Assembly (NCBI RefSeq): GCF_001680005.1
Contig: NC_033559.1
Coordinates: 186,001-250,000, forward strand
Source: Plasmodium coatneyi
Lineage: Eukaryota; Apicomplexa; Aconoidasida; Haemosporida; Plasmodiidae
DNA: 64,000 bases
Direction: 5' to 3'
Below the pieces are notes generated by a model. The model ran no database searches. It was not told the origin of the DNA and saw only the letters and a list, made by a program, of their open reading frames with translations. Shown here piece after piece: positions 11,456 to 26,600 of the stretch; positions within the stretch are counted from its first letter, which is position 1; each line of letters begins with the position of its first letter. Made by a program: the position numbers and the translations under genes.

Positions 11456-12427
11456 TTATTTCTTCCCGGATGAGCCACTGCCCGAGGTACCCAAACCCAT
11501 GACCGCCTTGAAGGTGTCATAAATCCACCACTGCAAACCGGTCAATGTTCCTATCATTAAAACTCTCGTACATATTCCCTTGGTAAATAAATTTACCATA
11601 CCCATTTCTTTCGTTATGGCTGATAACTTCTTCCCCTTATTTTCTACTTTGCCTAACTGGGATATCATATTGTCTGCTGGGTGAGAAACCAAGGCGCAAA
11701 TAATTCCCGACAAATAACCAGATGCGAAGGTGATGCCCAATTGAGTAGACTTCGTATAGGAATCCTTCGGGTTGGTAAAAACCTTGTCATACATTAACTG
11801 TACAATTTTTTCAAAGAAATAAAATTTCGCCATCGTATAAGGTATCTGACGACACCACAAGGGTGTAACACTACCAAAGGGGAACTTGGTCTCCTTCTTA
11901 TTTGCTAACATGAAGGACATAGATTCAGACAACTTCGTGGGAAATGTATTTGCCTTACTCGTTTGCATTTTCACTTTAATCATTTCGAATGGGCATAGGA
12001 AAATATCCGCTACAAATTCTGCTGATGCGGATGCCAGGAGCCATGTTACACCTTTGTACTTGTAAGAATATTCCTCCCCCAAATAATTTGAATAAACGTC
12101 CTTGAAAATTTCATAAAAGCCAAATTTGCATAACCCTTGAAGGGAGTATCCTATTAATGTTGGAGACCATCCTAATGATAAGCTTCTGACCTTTTCCTCC
12201 TTGATTATTTTATGTACACTCTGGAAGAGGTTTTTATATATTTTAGGATACGATTGAATTCTACATTTTGTTACATCCAATGGTGTTATTACTGTATGTG
12301 TTAACCCACAAGACAGGACCCCCCCGAACATACACTTACTGTAATACGTCAAATTATGTTCATGCAAATGTTTTATTCTGGTTACTGGACTACTGATTCG
12401 GGAGTCCCACTTTTCTGTTTCCGTCAT
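11456..12427 (-). CDS. MPC: Mitochondrial phosphate carrier protein
   Basis: Intronless gene of 323 residues belonging to the SLC25 mitochondrial carrier family. Three repeats are visible, each with the carrier signature at the end of its first helix: PLDVTKCR at 49-56, PFEMIK at 146-151 and HPADNM at 249-254. The sequence of the first repeat (GGVLSCGLTHTVITPLDVTK) together with LGWSPTLIGYSLQGLCKFGFYE is characteristic of the phosphate carrier (SLC25A3, yeast Mir1), which imports inorganic phosphate with protons across the inner mitochondrial membrane for ATP synthesis. Length is normal. There is a short hydrophilic N-terminus of about 28 residues and a Gly/Ser-rich tail. The gene diverges from the dynein gene with 2.2 kb between them. 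Confidence 0.95.
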   Translation of the reverse strand: MTETEKWDSRISSPVTRIKHLHEHNLTYYSKCMFGGVLSCGLTHTVITPLDVTKCRIQSYPKIYKNLFQSVHKIIKEEKVRSLSLGWSPTLIGYSLQGLCKFGFYEIFKDVYSNYLGEEYSYKYKGVTWLLASASAEFVADIFLCPFEMIKVKMQTSKANTFPTKLSESMSFMLANKKETKFPFGSVTPLWCRQIPYTMAKFYFFEKIVQLMYDKVFTNPKDSYTKSTQLGITFASGYLSGIICALVSHPADNMISQLGKVENKGKKLSAITKEMGMVNLFTKGICTRVLMIGTLTGLQWWIYDTFKAVMGLGTSGSGSSGKK

Positions 12428-14660
12428 TATTTCGCAACTGTCAACGGGGGATGGGAGGAGAAATTTACAAAACCAGGAGAAGCAACGTACTTCCCTTACA
12501 GATTAATTATCCTTCGGTGGCACAAAATCGGGGAACCGGTTTTACGGGGAAATATGCTCGCACGATTACTTCCTTAGAAGTTATTTGGTCAAAAATGGCA
12601 AATACTTATATGTACGCACATGCGCATTTCCTCATGTATCACTGCTCTGGTGAGATATTCTCAAAGAACGAATAATTTTTACGAACACGAAATGACACAT
12701 TACATGAATTTGTGTTCCTTTTCAAACTTAAAATATCTCAGTACAGGTTGCTTTGACGTTCAAATTTCCTTTTTAAAAAAATTATGGCACTTTTTAGGAG
12801 TTTTTTTTTTTTTTTTACCCTAATTTGTATGTACTTTATACATGTACGTTTGCGCAGCGATTCAAATTTTTACATGCTTTTTTTTTTTTTTTTTTTTAAC
12901 TATACATTTCGGGTGATACAGTGTTCGTTTTTTCTGCATTTATGCAATTTGATTTTCCTTCAATCATTTCCATAGTACTTTTTTACTATTTCATTTTTTG
13001 GCATATTTTTTTACTCCTCTCCACATGGCTTGTTTTACTTATTTCTCGTATTTTCCCCCACTTTTATTTTCCCGTTCACCGAATGTGCTAGCATTTTCTT
13101 CTTTGCAAGTAGCCCACTTTTATCGCAAAAAATATTACCAAGCGCTTAATCCGTATGTAATTATTTTTTTGCTTTCTCTTCAAAAGGCAACACCAAGGGG
13201 ACATTTCCCAGAAGCAAAGCGTCAATGTAAGGTGTAAGGATTATAAAAGTTTGCTACCATTTCTACGTCCTTTAAAAAGGCATGCGTCGGTTATAATTCG
13301 ATAATAGGTTTATACAAACAATTCGCCGTTTTTTCTCATAACTTTAGTTCGCCATATTATAGTTCATCCTTTTAGTTTTAATTCACAACCTTCATTGGAA
13401 CAGTTTGTATCGTCCAATTAACCCTGCCAACTTGCATAAATCATTCCTACCGAAAGTTCTTTTATATACCATTTGCGTGTTCACCCCATTTTTATAGCGT
13501 TACCCCCCTTCAATTGTTCATATATTTTATGCACATTATTTACCTGACCTTTTTTTTTACAATTTATGGGTCACTTTTAACGGAGTTCCATTCTGTCGAT
13601 GCTTTGCAATTGTCCAGAAAATATTTTTTTCCTTTTCTACTGAATCAGTGCACTTGTCTCATTTTATTGCATTCGCTTTCGAACAATTCCAACGGTTTAA
13701 ATAACTTTCCTATTCACACATTAATGTGTGCAACGCTTCTCTAATCATGCACATGAAAAGTGGAAGTGCCTATAAGAATACCACAAAACGTTCCTCCATT
13801 TTACGGCAAAATGAACTTTGATATTTTCAACAATGCAGTAATTGCGCAAAGAAATATGACTCACACTTGGGGAATGCAAATCTTTGTACAGTTCGCTAAA
13901 CCTTGTCTGCCTTTCCATTTTTAAATCTTAAAAAAGTTCCTATTTCTTCTACCTTTAATTGTGCATCGAATAAATGGCTAGCACATTTTTGTGAACCTCT
14001 TGCTGTGCTTCTCACTATTTGGGGAAATTCTAAAGCGAAACGTGTAAAAAAAGTTTCCATGTAGAGGCACATAAAACGATATGTAAATCAAAAAAATGTT
14101 AGTATTATCATATGGCTTCACAAATTAATGCTCAGGGCAAACATTTTTCCAATCGCAGGTCTCGTGAAAATTGTGTAAATTTTTAAAATATCTCCTATTA
14201 ATTATAGGGAAAAATAAATGGCTAGACAAAGCGCACTGCACACGTGTGTAGTTTTTTTTTTTCCGCATTATAATAACTACAAGTATTTTTTTGTGTACAT
14301 TTTTTCATAGAGGAGCCTCCATCGAGACAGAAAGGGAGTTAGCTTTCCCAAGGTAGAGCTTCCCATCAATTCCGCTCCCCATTTGCGTAAATTAAGGAAA
14401 AATATAAACGCGCAAAACGTTCGGTTCGCAGTGGGAAGGAACCTATATTATAGGACCCATTTCGCGTCTATAAAAATTTCGCATTTTTCACAACATCAAA
14501 AAAAAAACACCCAACTTGCACCTACACACAGAAGCACACTTTTTTCATTCTCATAATCTAGACATCCACACATGTATTCTGCGCATATGCTTTCGCGCAC
14601 TTCGGTTCACTCTTTCGTCCTGCTCAAAGACATAAGCTCAACCATTCCTGAATCCAAAAC
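12428..14660. promoter_or_regulatory. Divergent intergenic region, phosphate carrier / dynein
   Basis: About 2.2 kb between two divergent start codons, so it must hold both promoters. It is rich in poly(T) runs (12801-12816, 12880-12898). Short open frames such as 12998-13237 and 13514-13744 have Phe/Leu/Cys-rich translations without recognisable features and were not called. Confidence 0.6.
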
Positions 14661-17600
14661 ATGAATGATGAACTGGAATGTTACATAAAGCGAAAGATCA
14701 CTTCGTTGTTGAGGATTCGAAGCGACGTTTTTAACGCCCTCATACAGGAAGTTAGTTTAGCTTAACACAACTCTTGTTAAAATTTGTTCCCATTTTTTTG
14801 CACCACTTCGCAACCGTATGGATGGGAAAAACACCACCACTCCTAACCCTTTTCTACCTATTAGGGAAAGAATAAAGATGATTTAAATTACTTCTTCCTA
14901 TCGGCACCTGTGAAGAGCACTTTGTTTTTCGTGGTACATAGATACACCTACGGTAAGCATTTACAAAAGGGGAAGAAGTGCACCCACTTTTTGTTTTCCT
15001 CAAAGGAGCATTAGTTAATTAGTTTTCTCTTTCTTTATCCATACGCATTTTAAGAGGAAGAATCGGATGAACCCGATGCACCGAACGATCCGGACACATC
15101 GAATGAAGTAATACACCCCTCTCAAAATGACAAGGAACACGACACAGAAAATTCTACTGGAGATACAAAGCAGGGGGAAAAAGATAAAGCAGAAGAAGGG
15201 GGAAACATCCAACGGGAAGAAAAAGCAAAGGATATTAACCCGGAAAGCACTCAAATTGCGAATGATGATGCGGAAAAGACGCCAAAAAGGGAGACAAGTG
15301 GCATAAAAGGAGAATACGAATCGGAAATTCCATGCCCATCAGAGGAAATGAAAAATGATAAAGTGGAGACAAATGTAGAGAAAAGTAAAGAAGAGAAACA
15401 GACCCAGGGTGCCAACAAGCCTATTGATAATTCCACGGATGGAGCGAATGAGGAGGATTTACCAAAGGGGGACCCTCCCTCCGAGGAAAATAAAAATGAC
15501 AAAGGGAAAAAAACGAAAACACGTTACACCTTAAAAATGAGTTTGGGCCATATAGAAGCTGACGATGTGGAAGAAGAAGCAGCCGCATCAGAAGCATCCA
15601 ACTTCCTCCCCAATGCAACAGAGGAGAAGCATAATAGGAAGAAAGAGACAACCAAGCAGATAGTGTACTTCCTAAAAATTAAAAGTGCCCCAAATGATCA
15701 GAGGCACGAAAACCTGGACGAGTATTTCAACACCAATTACACATTCGGAAATTTACATCACAATTATATTAACAATTTGAAGGCTTACTTTAAAGTATTT
15801 TTCATCCCCTTCTTTCAATGTTTACTAAAAAAAAACGACGTGTTCGAGCAGATAGGAAAGGAGACAGACCAAGGGGTAAAAATTGACCAGGTGTTAAGCA
15901 AACTACAGCACCTTAAAAAAACGGAAATGCTAAACAACCAATTGGATGACGCAAACGAATTGAACGAAAATAAATATTTGAATATCATGGAGAGGGGGAA
16001 ACACACAGAGAAGATGAACGAATTTGGCACAGACGAAAAAGCTGTCGATTTGGTAACAAAAGGGAAAAGTGCCAACCGAAGTTATCTCCCACCTCAGGAT
16101 AAAATGCAAACTAATGAAACACCCCACGGTGTGCCAAAGAAGGAGGATAATTTCCTCCAAAATAAAAACCTGCTCAACTCCTTCTATTACCTCCTAAGCT
16201 ACTACAAACAAATCTTGAAGGTAGAACAAATGTCATACAACGAAATCAATGCAGACATAATTAAATTAAAAGATGACACGATAAACATTAACAATTACCT
16301 GAGAAATATTTCCAACATAATAAAAGATTTCATCATCAAGGAAAAAAAGAACGATTCGAAGAGAAAAAACGACAAAACGGCAGTGGAGTACTGGAAAGAA
16401 AGGTACCACAGAATCTACAGCTTAATTGAAAAAATTAACGGCAAAAAGTTCGAACAAATTATAGAAAATATTAAAGGAAAACAATATAACGGCGAATTGT
16501 GCAACGAAATAAAATTGCTCATCAAGGAGGTGGAAAATATGCACATGGAATCCTTCGAAATGATCAAATTTAGTAAAATTTTGGAAAATTCTTTTGAAAC
16601 TTTAAAATGCAATCATATTAACCAAATGAAAAATGGCATCAAACTGGTCATTCGGAAGTTGAAAAATATATGGCTAAGTTCAAAATATTTCCGGAAGGAT
16701 GAAATTATAATTGCCTTCTTTGTTAGACTCTCCGATATTATATTCGAATTTATCCTTTTCCTAGCCATCAAGGTGAAAAAAATGAACAAGCCAAAGAGAA
16801 TAAAAAAGGTCATTTCCAAATGTATAGACATTTTAAAATTCTACGAAAAGGAATTCATTTACGTAAAACTGGACATCGAAATGATCGATATTCGTAAAAA
16901 TTGGTACTTTGACAAAAATGTTATTTTCAAAAATATACGACACTTGCAGCATGTCTTGGCTACGCTATACACTGTCTACTCAGAAATTATTTACTTCACC
17001 GATTTGTGTCTTCTAAAATTGAAAAAGCTGGTCAACAACAAGCAAATTATGAACAGCATAATATTAGAAATTAACAAACTCTACGAACCGTTTAACGATG
17101 TGCTGAAGAATATCTACCTCTACGATGACGAGTCGATCATGCAGCTCATGAAAAGGCTGAATGAGCAATGCCTGAAGATAGAAAAAAAATGCATCAAAAT
17201 TATTTATGTCCAATTTTCAAACCTGAGGAATACAAAATCGACGTACCTCTTAGTGGAGAAGTTTCAAAATTTGAAGAAGAGTTACAAAATTGATAGACTC
17301 CTCATTAAGAAGCTTTATGACATACTATTTTTGTACAAAAAGGAACTCTACCTGTATATAGACCTGTTTAACAACATGTGCGCGAACAAAGATCTGGACA
17401 TTTATAAAAAGTTCCTCTTCTGCTTAAACATCTACAAAAAGATAAAGAAGCCAATTTTAATATTCAAAAATAATAGCTACATCACCACCTCTAATGAGTA
17501 CAAAATTATTATTAAACTTTACGTCAACTTTTGCAAAAAAATGTTCTCCTACATTGTTGAGACGTATGTCATATGGAAGAATAACTCACTCTCTCAAATG

Positions 17601-20600
17601 AACAAGTTCCTCTCTTCCAACATTATCACCATAAACAAGCAGCTGAACTTTTTTTACGTCATCAATTTTGATACCACCTTTTTTAAGACCTTATACGAAT
17701 ACGCCTACATTGAATCGATTTACGATTTCTGCACGCCGATCGAAATTTTGAACATGTACAACTTAAAGAAAAAGCTATACAGATATCTGTACGAGCTGAA
17801 CGAAATAATTTTTTTCTTCAAAAATTTTACTACCACCACTTCCACCATTCAGCAGAAAGTCCTCATAAAATTCTTTCAATGCTTCGAACAGAAACTCATC
17901 TACATATCCAACAACATCAATTGGCTAAACTTAAACATAGACCACTACATAAACGATTTAAAAAACTGCAAAAGTGTAATCGAAAATGTGCACGTGTCTC
18001 TCTCCTACTCGCTCAACAGTATAGACAAAATTATTTACAACATGCAAAATGTTAACCTGGTAAGGTACATACAGTGGGGAGACATGAAACCCCTGCACAT
18101 CCAACCATTTTTCAATTATTTTGAGGAATATAGAATAAACCAAGTCAACAAAATTTTACAAAAGTACAAAGAAATATCACATATTTTAATTAAAATAGAA
18201 CAAATAGTGGAAAAAACGAAGAAGGGAAGATGCGAAATCATGGACGAGTTGTACTACCTATATCAGTGCAAAATTTACAAGTGCCTAAGTCTTATTATCA
18301 TTAAAGGGTTATGCAATTATGAGACCCTAATTGAAAATGATTTCCAGAAAAAACTTCTACAAAACTATAAACCTTGTCTCTACATCAAGGAGGACATTTA
18401 TTCGGATGTGTTTCTGAACAACTCCATACAAAATATCTTCAAGCTGATCTCCAAATTGTTAACCAATTTGCTTCTAACCTCTTCTGAGTTTATCAGATGG
18501 CTGGACTACTCATGCATTGAAGTTCCGATATCGCTGAAAGAAGACTTCGAATTCCTCAAAATGAAATTCTCCTTCTACCAAAGCGTTAGCAAAAATAAAA
18601 TTATCATCGACCGGATCATACACATACATCAGTTAATACAAAACGTTTTCCAAAAGGCCAACAAATACATATACAGTTTTATGAATTATGATAATATTAT
18701 AAATTCCATTGTTAGGACGCAGAGCAGCTTTAATATTCACCAAAATATTTCCTACCCTCTCATTTTCTATGATAATATCCTAAAAAATATTAGTAACATA
18801 CAAAACAAGATTGACAAAGAAAACGATAAAAAGACCATTCAATTTATCTCTCTCAATATTTCCTTCGTCCTTAACTCGATAAAGAACAAACTGCTCGACT
18901 CCAAGAAGTTCTTTTTTAACAACCTCCATTTTATATTCACCACGTTGAAGTGCTCCACGCTAAGTGAAATTACGAAATATAGGTAATGACTCAGGGCGTC
19001 CACGTGGGGGTGATACAAAAGGCTACCCATGGTGAAGTCTCCCCCTTGTAGTGTTAATCCACCCACACACACATATATACATTTTTGCATGCCTTACCCC
19101 CCCGCAGCGGCATCCTGGAGACATGCACCAGCTCCATGGACAAGTACGAGAATATCATAAAAACGATAAACACGATAAAGGCTGAAAATATAAACATCGA
19201 AATGAATATTCAAAAGACAGAGGAAATTTACAACATGCTTACCATATACGGTGACAACACAACAAAGGAAGAACAAAAGGAAAAGTTGCTTCTGCTGTAT
19301 CCCCAGTACCTAAGCATGCTCAACTCGGCCTTCTTCAACGACAATCTGATGTTTACCATAAAGCAGGAATTTTACAAAAACACCAAAAATAAGGTAAATC
19401 GGGGGAGCATATAATACTTTGACTACCTATACGTAACATGCGTCTTCCCCCATGAGTGTGAACTTTCACCGCTTATACGTCCTTTTTCCCACCCTTACAA
19501 TCTAGATAACCGCCTTCGAAGAAAAGGTGAAAAGTATTTTGGAAAAATTTCACATGTTCGGACCGTCCTCGGAAAATATCGACTTAAGCGAAGGTAACCT
19601 CAAAGGCGCAGAGGGGAAAGTCACTCTTCCATTTTGTAAAAGTTCCCCTCCATCCCGTTTGTTCTAACGTAATGCTCATCTGCACACCCATGTCTGTGTT
19701 GTTTCCCCTTGTTGTCACCCAGGAATGGAAAGCCTAAAAAAATACATCAACGACTTCAAAACAATGGAAATTGAAAAGGACGAAATAATTAAAGCCCAAA
19801 TTTTGTGCAACATGAAAATTTTCCAATTCGAAAACTTCTACCTGTTGAAGAACACCATAAAAATTTACAACTCCATCTACTCCATATATAATTCGTACAC
19901 CACTAGGATAAATGACTTCCTAGACGTTATATACTACAAGCTGAATATTAAGGTGCGTAAAATGAGCAGATGCACAAAGTGGTGTGGACAGGAAGTCTAC
20001 CCCTAATCCCACATTTGCATTAACATTCTTGTGCACACAAAACATTCTTATCAAATATTCAGGAAATAAATAAATCCTTAAAGGAGGTGAAAAGCGAATT
20101 GATGGAACTGCAAAAGGATCAACCCGAGGCGAAAAACATTCTGGTACAGTTATTCATCACCTTATTGTGGCTGTCTCAGCGGGCTACTCACCACATCCAA
20201 CGTTTCGCCTACTCATTCTTCTTTCCTCTATAAAATACTCCCCCTTTAGCCGTTCAAAAAAATAAACGAAGAACTAAACAAAATGAACACAACGCTCATA
20301 ATCGTGTATCTCCTACAAAACACAAACATGAAACTGACCAACTGGCAAGAAATAATAGACCTCCACTTGAAGCGAAACAACATAAAGGACCCAGTTACCT
20401 TTGAAAATACCATCATCATTAACGACAAAAATATTAACATAAAATCGATCACATTATACGATATGTACGAGCTGAAAATATACCTCTACTTTAACGAGAT
20501 CAAATACATTATATACAAAATTAAGGTGCGTCCAAAAACAGAGAACCTTCTGACAGGCGTGCGTGTTTATAGGCCCCGCTGCGATGGCGCCACGCAAACC

Positions 20601-23600
20601 ATGTCTGCGAATACTCACACACATTTTCACCTTGTTGCATTTACACCCTGCAGGAAGTGGAGAAGCTAGAAAAACACCTGAACAAAATTGAAAACAACTG
20701 GAAACAGGAAACACTGAAAATTATAAAATGCAGCGACCACTTCATACTGGACAACAACAAAAACATTTTTAAAAATATCAAAAAGACATTTAACGATTTG
20801 CACCAAATGAGGAACTTAAATTTCGCGCAGGATTTAATACCCAAAATAACACATTTGCAGAACAAGCTGCTTTTTATTCACGAGCTGCTGTCCCTGTGGA
20901 TGCTGGTACGCATTCGACACGCCTTTCAAACAATGGCACAATTAAGGATGCGTGCTTTATCATGTTTTCTCTGCATATTCCACATATTCATGCCGTCGCA
21001 ATCATGACCTGCTTGCCTGTATAACCCCCCTCTTAGACCCAAGACAAATGGGCCAGACTCGAAAAATTTTACAACAATGAAAATTTCAATCACTTCAGTA
21101 ACGAAATGAAAAATTTCGACAAAATAAATAAAACATACTTTGAGATCATGAAAAATGCGAAGAAAAATCTGAACCTATTCCACATTTGTAACACTCAGTT
21201 TTTTTATTTTCTGAAAAATTATTACGAGCGTGTGTTATTTTTGTCAAACGAGACAATAAGCTTATTGCAAGATAAGAAATTTTCCTTCCCGGATTTTTTT
21301 TTCCTGAACGACGAGGAGTTGTTCTGCCTGCTCTGTAAGGCGAAAGGGAACTGCGCAAATAAAAATGCGCTAAAAAAATTTGTACCTACGTATATACACC
21401 TATGCCTACGCACGTTCAACATTTGATCCACTCAAAATAACCTGCCCCGCAGCCAACACTGAAACGGAGAATTTGAAAAAATATTGCTTCGTAATTTACG
21501 AAGAACTTTTATCCTTTAACGACATAGACAAAACGGTACACTCGCTGAAAGGGACATCGTAGCGTATTCCTCACTTTGCGCTTTGGAAAATGTGTCCCCA
21601 TGCGTATGTGCATGAAAATATGCGCATACCCATTTGCCCATTTATTTATTTGTTTGTTTATTTTTTTATTTATTTTTTCCTTTTCCCGCTGCACAGATCA
21701 TCGAAGTCGTTACTACCAAGAATAACACGCTCAATTTGAAAAATGGGGTGAAGATAATGGGGATAGACACCTACGTCCTCTTGAAGGAGAAAATAAAAAG
21801 CACCCTGAAGGAAAACATCCTATCCAGTTTGAAAAGCTACTACAACACTAACAAGTATGCACACACGCTGTACTACGTTACTTTGCGTGGGTATAATTTT
21901 GCCACTTAACGTAAAGTGGAAAATTTGCATCAGCTTTCTACTCATCGGAAGAGAGTATTACTCCATTGCTAATTCGGCAAACACGTATTGTATTTACTCC
22001 TTTTCTGTGCCCCATCGGTTCCTTCCCTCTTTTTAAAAATTGCCTTTTTGTGCATACCACGTGTTGCACATTTTTATCCCTCACATTTTGTCCTTCAAAT
22101 TAGTTAATGTTTCCTTTACGCTGTTGCCCCACTCCACAAAATGGAAAATAACCGCATCTATCTTTACCCCCCTTTCAGGATAATCCCGATAATCATGAAC
22201 AACGTGTCTGTAGTTTCCAGCACGGTCATAAAAATTATTCTGAGCGAAGAAATAAAGAACGTGCTCCAGCAGAAAAGCGTAGAATACACCCAGGGGATTC
22301 TGGACATATACAAAGATTTGGTAAGCCACTAAATGGGTAAAGAAGCGCATACGACAGTGCATGTGTAACATTTGAGAATATACATTGTACACTACCCCAC
22401 TCAGAACAAACATAAACACCTTCTTTTTCACCCCTCAGTGCAACGACATAGCCGAGGAAATAAAAAAAGAAAAAGGAAAAAACACGCAGAAAATAGAACA
22501 AGCCTTAATTATATACTTGGAATTTATCGACACGTTAAAAAAAATCATCCAGGAAAATGTATTCGATGAAAACAACTTTTTCCTGCACTACCAATTTAGA
22601 TACAGCGTCGACAAGAACAAGGAACAGATCGCAGTAAAATATGGCAACTACACTTTTAAGTAAGGAAATAGGAAAATGAGAATACATCAAGGGCACTGGT
22701 CCGACTGTGGGGATATTTAAGGCATTTCTCCGATTATATTTCCTAATGAGGGATCTCCACTACCAAATTATAATGCTACCCCGCTCACAATAGTAACTAC
22801 TCTCTTTTCCTGCCACCACCTTACCCCTAAGATACAACTATGATATACTAGAAAATAACAGCCTATTCATAAACATGCTGCCGAATAATAAGTACGTGTT
22901 TTCGATCTGTTCCAATATGCATAAAAGTTACTACAACATTTTGTGCGGGAAGAACAAAACGTCCACTATCCGGTACATCACATCTACACTAGGTAAGCAA
23001 GAGGTGTGCGCCTAGCGAATAGCTGCCCCTTTTCGATTCCTTTCATTTAGTCGTAGAAACGCATATGTACAGATATTACTATGAGGAATGCTCCTTCATT
23101 CACTTCATCCCCCTGTTCATGCAGGACAAAGAACCTACTTCCTCGATGGGAAAACACACAACATAAGAAATTACATACTGGGTTCTATTCAGATGGGTAT
23201 CCAGAAAAATAACAGAAAAATTAACACACACATTTTTTTATACGTATATATGCGTCTTTGCATGGTTAAACGCAGTGGTCCCCCCCGTAGACACACATTC
23301 TGCTTGCGATACCGCTCACATACCAAATGAACCCCATCCTTTTAACCCTTCTTTAGGCTACGCTTTGGTTTTCCAAAATGTGGACGAAATGAAAGTGGAG
23401 CTATTGTCCGTCCTGACGAACGCATTCAGATCTATCCAAACATGTACAGCACATTTTTTTCTACCTACAATAACAAGCAAAAATAGGGGAGATAGAATAT
23501 CGGCTTGCCTATTTACACATGCATAGTTTTACACACACGTATGTGGTGTAGTTTTAAATTTTCTTTTTTCCCCTCCAAATTGAAAGGCCTGAAAAAGAAG

Positions 23601-26600
23601 GAGAAGAACATTTACCTCTTCAGCAAAGACGTTTCGTTTAATAGCAGCTCCGTGATATTCTTCACGTCAAAGTCGTGCGGGTAAATGTTTCTTCATTTGA
23701 CCTACACAACTACTACATAAATATTACGTTTATTTACTACTTGTATATTCCCCACTTCCTCCAAAACAGGTGCAAACGCGTCCCCGCCAATTTAAGGAGC
23801 CTGTGCAGAGAAATTATCCTAAACAACTGCCAACAGATCGAACTTGTGGAAATACTCCTCTACGTCAACAATTTTCAAAACGTGAAAAATCTGTGCTTAA
23901 AATTTTGCAACTTTGTGGAGTACTTAAATTTTATTTATTTCCGTTCAGAAAATAATGTGCTAAATGACATCATCAACATTATACGGTTATGCAAGAAGGA
24001 GAATGAAGAAAGCAACACAGACGAGTTGCTAGCCAAATATATTTTCATCTACTACTACGATAAGTTAAAGGATATCAAGCAAAATGAGCTGCACAATTTG
24101 ATCAAAAAATTTCTAGACGTGGACCTGAATGTGAAATATGATTTGCAAGACGGACGGGAAAGGCTCAAGGAGGTAATAAAAAGGGGGCACTTCACTACAT
24201 AATGCATTGTATATTTAGCTGGGGAGTGGGGCTCAAATGGGCTGTTCACCTACGTACTCATATGCCCCCCCAATATAATAGTGATAAAATATACATAAGT
24301 AATATTTACACGCGCATTATTACTCCCCCCGCAGCTGCTAAAGCAGGAGTATATTTATCTGAAGGAAGACCTATTCCACAAGTACGAAAAGGACGTGTAT
24401 GTGCTGAAGGAGAAGCTGCATAACCAGTCCCTGTCTTTACTCTTTGGAAGACCCCACACGGGAAAGTCGACACTGCTAAAAATTTACAGCAAATTGTATG
24501 GTGATAAATATGGTTTCATATATTTGGACTCCCTGTATGGTAAAAAAATTAGTTACCCAAAACGGCTAGCAACCATAACACTTAAGAGTGAAATAGATAA
24601 GGCATATACATAAGAGGAGTTGCCTGCCTTACTAATCACAATGTGGGTCGTAGAGTGGACATTTCTCCTACGTATACATATGCACGCATCCATATTCACA
24701 CATCTATATGCACTTTTTCCTCCTCCAAAAATGCCAATTCACAGACTCCCAGAACCATTTCAACGAGGCCTTTCTACGCCAAGTCATAAAGAAGAAACAA
24801 GAAAAGCACAAGGAATACACACTTATCATGAAGCTCAATTTTCTGAACCCCATCATATACAATGTGCTGTCCTTGGATAAGTTGGTTTACCCTAAAAGGG
24901 GGAAATTCCACGGGGAGGACGCAGAAAACGGAATGAAGATAATAATTGAGGTAAAGAAAAACGCGAACAGAGCAGCACAGGAGTAAAAAAAGTAGCGTTA
25001 CAAAAGAAATTATGGCACAGCGTATTTAATAAAGTTGATCCACATATATGGCTTACAACGATAGGCAAATTCCCGCATCGGAAAAGCAGAAACGCACATA
25101 TAGAGCAAAACAGGCAACGATCAAATTATCAGTAGGCATGTAAAAAGTTAGACATACACCAAGAGACATTTTTATTTTCACCCTATTGTTATGCCAATCG
25201 CTCCTTGAATTGTTCACCATTACGTACATTCCACAATGTGTGAATTTTCCCCCCTTCAAAGTGCAAAGACATATCGTCCATGGATCCATACCTGCTGAAC
25301 AAAATGAACAAAATTGCCATCCAAGACAACACCAACATTTACAACTATTTTAAAAACAAAAGCTCCAAATTGATAGACGACATCCTTAACACAAACTTCT
25401 TCTTCGAAAAAAACGCAGAAAATGATAAAACGTCCTTAACTTATATAAACAACTATGAGGAAAAAAAAAAAATTCTTCTCGAATTGTACCAAGAGTTGAA
25501 GTTATTTTATAGGAATTTCTTTCTTCCCATTTTTCATTACATAGAAAGAAAAAAAGGAAATCACTTTAACGTAAATAATTTTTACACAAAAGAAGAAGAA
25601 GTACAAAATATGACCCTGGGTGATGGTCACGTATCGCGCACCTGTGTCTTCCATACCGATGTGGATGAAAAAGTAGTCATAAATAATTTCATCGACATTT
25701 TTAAAAGCAACATATTAATTTTTTTAAGAGAAAAGGAACTGAACCAGTTGCTAGTTAGCGAGGACGCCAACACGGAAAGTGCACATAATGATGTGTCTAC
25801 TCTGCCACAAATGGTACAAACACAAGGGGGCACTCACTCCCATAACGAAACGGAACTAACTGAACAGAACTACCAGAGATACGTCACGAACGAGGAATAC
25901 GACTTGGATAATATAAACAAAAATTACATAGAGAATGTATGTATCCTACAAGCTGAAGCGGAAAATAGTAAAAAAGTCGAATTGCATAGCAAAAAAGAAA
26001 TCACTAAAATTTCCATCATTAAGGAGAAGGTCCTTTTTATTCTTCTAAGTTGTCTCGTTTTTCTGTTTAACAATTTTTTAAATGATCAGGAGAAATCTAA
26101 CTTTTTTATTTTTTTAAAACAGTTGGCTTCGTCTAATAACGTCAACTTTGGCAACAATTTGGGGAACTCCTTCTACCACATAGAAAAGGACGCGTGGATT
26201 CCCATCAGCGATTTTTTTATGGTAATCACAGCAGGATGCTCTACATGCGCATGCGTATGGGTGAGAGGTGCCAAACATAAAGTGCAGCCAATCTGCGAAT
26301 ATAATCCACACAACGATTATTTTTTTCGCTTCACCTCCCTGCAGTCCTCCCCGAAAAACCACCTGGACGAAAAATTCTTAATATATTACGACGAAGAAAT
26401 GAAGAAGAGGATCAACTCGATTAGCTTGCTCTACAAGGGGGAGTCCAACATTTGTCTGATCGGAAGTACAAGTAAGACGAATCCCATGCAACCATTCATA
26501 CGCACTTACCAATGTTTCACACCTGTTGAATATGCATGTAGTGCAACGCACAACTTGTAGATCTTCTCCCCTTTTGACTATTCAAAAAGGGGCAAAACTA

